Part shown: positions 24,801 to 33,800 of the stretch, piece after piece | How positions within the stretch are numbered: the first letter of the stretch is position 1 | Layout of the letters: every line of letters begins with the position of its first letter | DNA from: Symsagittifera roscoffensis | Lineage: Eukaryota; Xenacoelomorpha; Acoela; Convolutidae | Reading direction: 5' to 3' | NCBI RefSeq assembly: GCF_963678635.1 | Contig: NC_087062.1 | Span: 15,427,789-15,491,788, forward strand | DNA length: 64,000 nt | Notes under the pieces: generated by a model | What the model was told of the DNA's origin: nothing | The model's database searches: none | Seen by the model: the letters and a program-made list of their open reading frames with translations, nothing else | Program-made: the position numbers and the translations under genes

Positions 24801-27800
24801 CCAATCTTAATGTTACTCTTATATCTCCTAGTCTCAATAGATCTAGTGTACACCAGTTTGCGCGAGTTAGTTCCAGAATGAGAACAACTGTATTCTAAGT
24901 TTAATTCAAATTGTTCTGGTGTTGAAACTACAAGTAGTTTCAACACTTAACAAATAAATAGGTTGTTAGTTTGATGGAATATGATTGGTTAGTACTTAAT
25001 ATTTTATATAGCTAAAATATCATAATAATAACCAATGATAAATACTAGTTTAGATCTGGTTCCACAACCAAGATATTTTTTGTCTTTGGATGGACACTAA
25101 ATCACCTTGTTGATTTCGGTGAGTTCTTGTTTGGCGAGTTTCTTGTCTCCATCTATGTCGTAGAGTGTGAATGCCATCTGCAGTCTCTCTTCAGGAGTGC
25201 CTCTGTGGATAATGTTTACATTCAACATAAACTCCCTGAAGCTGATCTTGTCTGTATAATACAAAAAAAAGATTATAAAAAAAAACATTCACATTTTGTT
25301 ATCTTATGTGGAGCCGGAACAGTACACAGTGCCCATGGATTTCAAATGGTTATAATGGAGTTCCCAGAAAAAATATCCATGATAATCCATTGCAGATGCA
25401 GAATTCAGTCCACGATATTGAATCCAGTTTCATCATAATCGATTATTTTTTTTAAAAAATGATTCGTTATGACAGGGGCGGATCTAGGATTTTCTCGAGG
25501 GGGAGGGGGGGTGGATTTTCAAAAAATGTTCGAAATTTTCTCGACCTTTTTTTAGGTCGTTCCAATTGATTTTTTGAGCTCTCCCTAAGCTCCGTTTAGT
25601 CCCTGCTTTGGCCAAATTTTCTGCGCCGCAGGCAAAATTTTGAAAAAACAGTCCAATAAATGCGTTTTTAGGCACTTTTTTGAAAAATTTGACCAAAAAA
25701 GTGCGTTTTTTCGGCGCGTGCTCCCCCTCAAAATTAGTATATATTGGCGCCAAAGGCGCCTTTAGAAAAACTTCAGGGTCGGTTGGCCAAAAATGGATTT
25801 CTTAAAAAGTACCAAAGGGGGGACCCTTTGGGTCGGCAGGGGGTCGAATCACCGAGGGGGGGGGGGGGGGGGGCGTCCGCCCCCTGCCCCTCTAAATCCG
25901 CTACTGCGTTATGATTCATTGTAATCGAATATAATCCATTATGTTTGGCTCTGAAATGTTTTTGTTAAGATACTCCATTATAATCAGTTTTTTTGAAAAA
26001 AAAAATCCGTTATAATCCATTTTATTCGATTATCATCCATTTTTTTAAGAAATCATTTCGATTATTTTGCAGACATATTGCAAATTTTGTATAAAATTAT
26101 GTCCTATGTCGTAAACAGTTATTATAAGCAAAAAAAGTAGCTGAACCTTCCTCCCCTCCCCCACCCTTCAGTTTACTGTTCCTCAACCCTAACTCCACGC
26201 CCAGTTTAGCTTTCATTCCATCCCCCCTCAATTAAATTTTTTAACCTCCTCCATTCAGTTTATCAATCTCACCCGCAACTCTTACCGGAGTTTATCAGTT
26301 TACCCAACCCCCTTATTCATCCACCCCCCTCCACTTAAGTTTTTGAGTGGGGGGACGGAAAAAAGAGTTGAAGTTCAACCCTTTAACCCACTTCTCACGT
26401 TCAAACATTACCCCCGTCAACCAATAATCCCCCCTGTCAAAAGAAAGTTATATAAATGATAAGCTGCTATGAATTTAGTATCGAAGAAGCAGAAAAAACA
26501 TAAATATATGAAATCTATATAAAATATGAAATGTACCAAATTATGAAACTTAATACATAACAGCTGCACTAAACAGCAAACAAATTTAAACCTTCAAAAA
26601 TTTTAATTTTATTAATAAAATTTCTATAATTCCATTGTAATCGACTATTATCTATTATAATGGATTATATTGACCTGAAAATATTAGAATTTTATTTCAA
26701 TTTTAATGGGCGCTCGGCTCGGTGCGGGTAGATTTGATGGGCTAGCTTTCCAAAAAATTCACACATGAATCTTAATCTTTGGGCTCTAAATTGTATGTCT
26801 TTAATGAGTGCCTATATAATCGAAAGTAATAATAAAATCATAACTGCCGTTTGTGCTCGGTTCTCATATCTTTGATTGATTGGGACTCAGTTTTGCCCAA
26901 AAATTCATCGGAATAAAATTGTACAATCTGCGACGTTATCAATTTCAAAACTCATTGTTTTTTATAAACCTCATAGTTTTCATAAAAACTTGTTTAGTTC
27001 ATACAAACGAAAATTTTATGTTTTGATAGGATAATCTCTAATCCACAATTTTTATTATATAGCAGAATGACTGCAAAACATGAGCAATTTTTTCAAAATT
27101 TAAAATCGCCAAAAATATATTTTCATTGAAAAAGGTGAGGACAAGGCAGCCTGAAAAAGTATTTAACAAGATAAAAAAATCATGTTCCTCCCAAAAAATT
27201 TTTTTCTACAACTTAAACTTCCAAACTGTTTTTTTTTTGAGAACGTTGAGGACGACGTAACCCAAAAAATCTGCATTTACTTTTTTTCAGCAATTAGTTT
27301 TCAGTATACAGCAGCAGTTTTCCGTAAAGAGCGGACTAACTAGCGTCCTATTTGTTTTTTCTTGCCGTTAACTCGCCTTCTCATAAAATAGTGAAAAAAA
27401 ATTCTGCTCAATTAGTGCAAAAATTAAAATAGTGCAAAAAAATTCTGCTCAATTAGTGCAAAAATTAAAATAGTGCAAAAAAAATCTGCGCAAAAAATTT
27501 CTGAAAAATTCTACTCAATTTTCTCAAAATTATTGTATTTGCTTCAAAGGAAAATGTAAATGAGACAAATCATGGTCAATTAGCACCCACTGCAAACTAT
27601 AATGGCCATTCGTTAACATAGTCAATATACAGTTATAAAAAGCAAAGGAACGCAAGTTAACAACTTTCGAAATTCCTAGAAAAAATATTGGCCGTAAAAC
27701 TCTTGTAATTTTTCGTGATTGAATTTTTGTTGATAAAATCAACTCAAATTGCAAAAAAAAGATCAATAGGTTAAATTTCCGTTTCCCTAGAAAATTTGAT

Positions 27801-30800
27801 TATCAATTTCCATTGTGAAGTTCCATGTTGATCATGTTTTTCGTGACCTTACACTTTTGCTGCTCGACAATGGAGTTTGCCTTCCTTTTCCAAAATGAAT
27901 TGCATTCCAAATATTTTGACAAGAGACCAAAGTCTGACGTTTTTACAAATACAGTTTCAAACTACTTGCTCTCCGTGAATGTAGCCTATTGTCTAATATA
28001 TCAGTGAAACTCAGACAAAATGATCTTGAAAGTTGGCAATGAAATTAGGTTCTTCATAAGGAGAGTCTCTTTTACTTGAAACTAAATTACTTAAGAACAA
28101 AAAAAATTGAAGTTTAATTTTACTCTCAGATGTCTTTCTATCCAAATTATAACTTGAACCCCTTTGGCAGTGGTTGAACTTGAAACAGAAACCTGGCCGA
28201 CAAACTTTTATGCAATTCGGGCCCTGCGATACAGTTGAGGCCCTGCATACAATGAGAGCCCTGCGAGAAAACTTGAAATGTACTTCAAGTGGATGGAAAC
28301 AAAAGGCAGTAATGCAATTATATGCAAGCAAAAAGCAAACTTCTAAACAATTTCGATTTAAAATTTTTCTGGGGAAACTAAATTACTTAAGAACAAAAAA
28401 AATAAATTGAATCTTAATTTTGCTCTCGGATCTGTTTCTATCCAAAACATAACTTAAACCCATTTGGCAGTGGTTGAACTTTGAAACAGAAACCTGGCCA
28501 ACAAACTTTTATGCAATTGAGGCCCTGCATACAATAAGACCCCTGCGATAAAACTTGAAATGTACTTCAAGTGGATGGAAACAAAAGGCAGTAATGCAAT
28601 TGAATGCAAGCAAACAGTAAACTTCTAAACAATTTCGATTTATTATTTTTCTGGGGAAACTAAATTACTTAAGAACAAAAAACAAGAAATTGAAGTTTAT
28701 TTTTACTCTCAGATGTCTTTCTATCCAATTTATAACTGGAACCGCTTTGGCAGTGGTTAAACTTTGAAACAGAAACCTGACCATTAAATTTTTATGCAAT
28801 TAGGGCCCTGCGATACAGTTGAGGCCCTGCATACAATGAGAGCCCTGCGAGAAAACTTGGAATGTACTTCAAAAGGATGGAAACAAAAGGCAGCAATGCA
28901 ATTTATTGCAAGCAAAAAGCAAACTTCTAAACAATTTCGATTTAATATTTTTATGGGGAAACTAAATTACTTAAGAACAAAAAAAAGGAAATTGAAATTT
29001 ATTTCTACTCTCAGATGTCTTTCTATCCAAATTATGACTTGAACCCCTTTGGCAGTGGTTGAACTTTGAAACAGAAACCTGGCCAACAAACTTTTATACA
29101 ATTAGGGCCCTGCGATACAGTTGAGGCCCTGCATACAATGAGAGCAATGCGAGAAAACTTGAAATGTACTTCAAGTGGATGGAAGCAAAAGGCAGTAATG
29201 CAATTATATGCAAGCAAAAAGCAAACTTCTAAACAATTTCGATTCAATATTTTTCTGGGGAAACTAAATTACTTAAGAACAAAAAACAAGAAATTGAAGT
29301 TTATTTTTACTCTCAGATGTCTTTCTATCCAAATTATAACTGGAACCCCTTTGGCAGTGGTTAAACTTTGAAACAGAAACCTGACCATTAAATTTTTATG
29401 CAATTAGGGCCCTGCGGTACAGTTGAGGCCCTGCATACAAGGAGAGCCCTGCGATAAAACTTGGAATGTACTTCAAAAGGATGGAAACAAAAGGCAGTAA
29501 TGCAATTTAATACAAGCAAACAGTAAACTTCTAAACAATTTCGATTTAATATTTTTCTGGGGAAACTAAATTACTTAAGAACAAAAAAAAAAAAATTGAA
29601 ATTTAATTTTACTCTCAGATGTGTTTCTATCCAAACTTTAACTTTAACCCCTTTGGCAGTGGTTGAACTTTGAAACAGAAACCTGGCCAACAAACTTTTA
29701 TGCAATTAGGGCCCTGTGATACAGTTGAGGCCCTGCATACAATAAGAGCCCTGCGAGAAAACTTGAAATGCACTTCAAGTGGATGGAAACAAAAGGCAGT
29801 AATGCAAGTTAATGCAAGCAAAAAGCAAACTTGTTAACAATTCCGATCTAATATTTTTCTGGGGTTTTCAAAAAACAAACTGTCGGAAATATCAATTCAC
29901 TGACAAATTTTCAAAACAGCGAAGATGTTTTTATGCAAAAAACTTACTAAAAAAGCAGAAACTTTCAAAACTCGTCTTTGTCTCAAAAATTGGTCATGTG
30001 ATCATCTTTGATGATCATATCGAAGGTTTAATATGGCAAAAGTTTACAGAAAAATCCAGATTTTTCCTTCAATAATTTATTTGCACATACAAAAATTAAC
30101 TTTTGCCCTCTAAATTTAACTTTTAACTGGAAACAGTTTTAACAATTTTCACAATTGGTATAGGCGAAACATTTAAAATTACTTAGAGGAAAAGATCGCA
30201 GCTACCCTCAGTGAAAATATAGCTTTTAGTAAGCAGTAAAAGCTTGAAACTAAAAATTGGTAACAAAGCTGAGACCTCTCTGTCGACATAATATTTTTCT
30301 GAAATTCAATTAAGCTGCATTCAAAAAATATGAAAAATCGGCAAGTTGAGTGAAAAATAGGCAAAATGAGGAGTAAAAACAGAACTTGCACTTACTTTTG
30401 TTCATTAAAGAAATTCCGATTGCTTTCAGCAAAATATTTACACGAATTTATGTGTTCAGCGAAAAATTTACACTAATTTCTGTATTCACTGGTCTGAACT
30501 TTACCAGGTATCAAAGCTAACCTTTTGAAAACTTAATGGTATTTCAAACAGTAAATTACACCTGATCAAATAGAAAAACACTGTTTTTAATCTATGTCTG
30601 TTAAGTTGATTAACTTTCAAAAGATAATGTTTTCTTGGTTTGTCACTGAAATAAAGCATTAAGTTTTGTACTATGGTTTTTTAAATAGGCATTTTAATTT
30701 TGTACGTTTGTATTGCCTTAAGACTTTCTTAAAGTAAAGTTCTAGACTAAAAGTAGAACTCTGTTGCTATATATCAGAGCCAGCCATTGATTTTGTAAAT

Positions 30801-33800
30801 TATCAAAAATGGCTCGTTGAAAATTTGCTCTTGCGTTTTCAATGCCACTCAGTATATAGAGAGTTTTTACAAGCCTGATGGTCAAGTTAGTCATTTATAG
30901 GGGTCTAAACTCGTTATAGGTAGTTTTTTTTAATTGATATTGGTTATGTAAAAATTCAAAACGCGAGGTGCCTGAAAACATATTTACATTAGTAGAAAAA
31001 GAAGCGCAGTTTCAGTTTCTTACTCTCTGAACAGACTGTTTTCAAAGACGGTTTTTGAGAAAAAATGCTTCGAGCTTGCGCTAAAATTTCAAATCAACCG
31101 TCAGAAAATGATCTCAGCTACCCTCAATGAATAAAAAAATATATATAGTTTCACTACTTACCAGTTTTTTAGTCGAGTCAAAAAGCCAGATTTCACCATT
31201 TCCAGTTAGTTTTAAAGCTGCGTGAAAATGATGTTAGCAACAACTGGTTGAGAAACGTTTTTACACTAAACGATTCATTTTTTGATGAACATGTGTCTAA
31301 TACATCAATAACTACTTCAATTTTGCTTATTTGAGAAACAGTTAATTTTCAAAAATTAACTGGAGATAGTGCAACCTGACAGTTTCGACCTCAAAAAATC
31401 TGGTAAATCAAAAAAATTATTAAAAATTTTTTGAAATAAAAGATTGCAGAGACTCTTTGCTCCGCTTGAAGCAAAAATGTGGAAGCTCGAATTAGACGCT
31501 GTTAAAAAATCCCTGATAGCAGGTTTTTTACTGGGTAAAAGTGCATTTGCGCTTGATTTGTCGACTTCTGTGCCAAAAGTGATCTATATTTTCTAGAAGA
31601 AGTTTAAAAAACAGATATGTCAGATAGAGTTCTGAACAAAATTATTGTTCCAATTTTCGATATATGCGAAAAAGTAATTCAGCTTGACTTGTTCTTTTTC
31701 TTCAGACAGTTTTCGACTGTTTAACCAAGAATTTTTGACGGAATTTTTTATATCAGCCAAAAAATAGTGTTGACTTGAGAAAATTATTTAATCTGCGACT
31801 AATTTTTGCAAAGTAATCATTACGAGGCCCAAAGATGCGCTAGATGAGCGCTCAATTTATTGTGTGTAGTTCTGTGGAATCCAGAGACAAATCTTCAAAC
31901 TTTAAATTTTGTCGGAGCATTCAAAGAAAACGAAAGAGCAAAAGATGAACAACGAGAGCTTCCTTACTTTTCCGCACTCCGTAAAAAGAGAAAATAATTA
32001 AATTATAATTAGCAAAATTATAATTAATTATAAGCGCCAATTTCAGATGTTTGAACTATTTATAATCCAATGTAACGATAACATTTTGGTGTCATTTTAA
32101 GAAAATATAATCAATTGCAATTGATTATAATTTTCTGAAAACTCTTATAAATCTTATGATCTATGTTAATAGATTATAATCCTTTTTTCTATCAAATTAT
32201 TACCTCATAAAAAAATCTATTATAATGAATTATAATTTAGCTAATCTGCATGAAAACACAGTAAATACCAAATTTAATTTAAGTTTAGGCTGTAATGTAA
32301 GTACAAAATTACAGTTTGTTTTAGTTCATCAGTTCCCCTAATTAATGCACCTGCAGGTGGGGTGTAGGTAGAATTCACCTTCTGGTGACAAGTGGGTATA
32401 GGTAGGATGCAGATACAGGTGACAGGTGGGTGTAAGTGGGATGCACCTTCTGGATTATAATTCAAACAAATTTGAGAAATGTTTTTAATTCTTCGATTAT
32501 AATAATTTATAATTTTTTTTTTCGCAAGATAGTAGCATTATAATCCATTTTTAATCAATTATAATCAATTCTTCTTGAAATTTATGAAGACTGACAATAA
32601 AAATCCTTTACAATCTATTAATTTCTCTTTCTACTGAGTGCGGGTTGGTCTATTTTTTTTCTCATGGTACTTAACATAGCGTGTTGAGAGATGGCATGGA
32701 ATGAAAATCTCAAAAAGCACTTCAAAATTTTTTTTTTTGGAGTTTTATCTTTTTTTAAAGCAAACACTACTCCATAGACCTTAAAAAGCAAGCAGTCTTG
32801 ATACGAGTTGTCATTTTTCTAGTAACAAATTTCGACTGACCGTCTCTGTCTGCGTCAAGTACTCTGAACAGGTGTTTTGAGATGGATTCCGGGTCCCCGT
32901 GGGGGAACTTTTTCCTGAAGGTGTACATGAAGTCCTTCAGAGACATGTAGCCGCGCGGGAAGTCAATCATGAATCCATCAAACCACGCAATCAATTCTGT
33001 TTCAGTTAGGTCAAGTTAACAGGTGTTTCATTTTGAAATTTAAATATTTTTAGCGGGTCCATAAAAAATAATTGGCCTGGCGAGTAAAACGCAATTGACT
33101 GGATCATGATCAGAGTTGAAATGTACGAGATTCATTTTTTGATGAACATGTGTCTAATACATCAATAACTACTTCAATTTTGCTTATTTGAGAAACAGTT
33201 AATTTTCAAAAATTAACTGGAGATAGTGCAACCTGACAGTTTCGACCTCAAAAAATCTGGTAAATCAAAAAAATTATTAAAAATTTTTTGAAATAAAAGA
33301 TTGCAGAGACTCTTTGCTCCGCTTGAAGCAAAAATGTGGAAGCTCGAATTAGACGCTGTTAAAAATCCCTGATAGCAGGTTTTTTACTGGGTAAAAGTGC
33401 ATTTGCGCTTGATTTGTCGACTTCTGTGCCAAAAGTGATCTATATTTTCTAGAAGAAGTTTAAAAAACAGATATGTCAGATAGAGTTCTGAACAAAATTA
33501 TTGTTCCAATTTTCGATATATGCGAAAAAGTAATTCAGCTTGACTTGTTCTTTTTCTTCAGACAGTTTTCGACTGTTTAACCAAGAATTTTTGACGGAAT
33601 TTTTTATATCAGCCAAAAAATAGTGTTGGCTTGAGAAAATTATTTAATCTGCGACTAATTTTTGCAAAGTAATCATTACGAGGCCCAAAGATGCGCTAGA
33701 TGAGCGCTCAATTTATTGTGTGTACTTCTGTGGAATCCAGAGACAAATCTTCAAACTTTAAATTTTGTCGGAGCATTCAAAGAAAACGAAAGAGCAAAAG

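Larger units (their letters stand above)
13871..25064 (-). mobile_element. LTR element with duplicated envelope-like region and no recognisable pol
   Basis: Direct repeats of about 380 bp (13871-14253 and 24686-25064) have TG...CA ends. The element is flanked by a 4-bp target duplication CAAC (13867-13870 and 25065-25068). Orientation is minus: a TGG-starting tRNA primer-site candidate lies 2 bp inside the right LTR, and all coding-like frames read leftward. The internal 10.4 kb contains a short leader ORF, then two tandem 3.6-4.1-kb copies of an envelope-like region (secreted/membrane glycoprotein remnants), then a further membrane-protein-like tail. I found no zinc knuckle, RT, RNase H or integrase motif. 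The LTRs differ by roughly 14 substitutions and one indel by eye. It lies in a calcium-sensor intron, same orientation as that gene, about 40 bp from the EF3 exon donor. Confidence 0.82.
31272..33128. repeat. Left unit of a 1.86-kb tandem duplication
   Basis: Runs from GATTCATTTTTTGATGAAC to the next GATTCATTTTT at 33129. It contains TATAATC clusters, a CAGGTG-rich minisatellite (32340-32460), a dispersed-repeat fragment and the EF1/2 exon copy A. Nearly identical to the right unit. Confidence 0.92.

Noticed and set aside
13871-25064. Reading the 13.9-25.1 kb element as a DNA transposon with inverted ends
   Set aside because: The terminal repeats are in direct orientation with TG...CA ends and a 4-bp duplication, which is LTR structure.
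28166-29660. CRISPR-like array
   Set aside because: Units are 300 bp without spacers, in a eukaryotic intron; it is a satellite.
28075-29860. Several open frames on both strands of the satellite
   Set aside because: They recur with each monomer and exist on both strands, a consequence of repeat composition.
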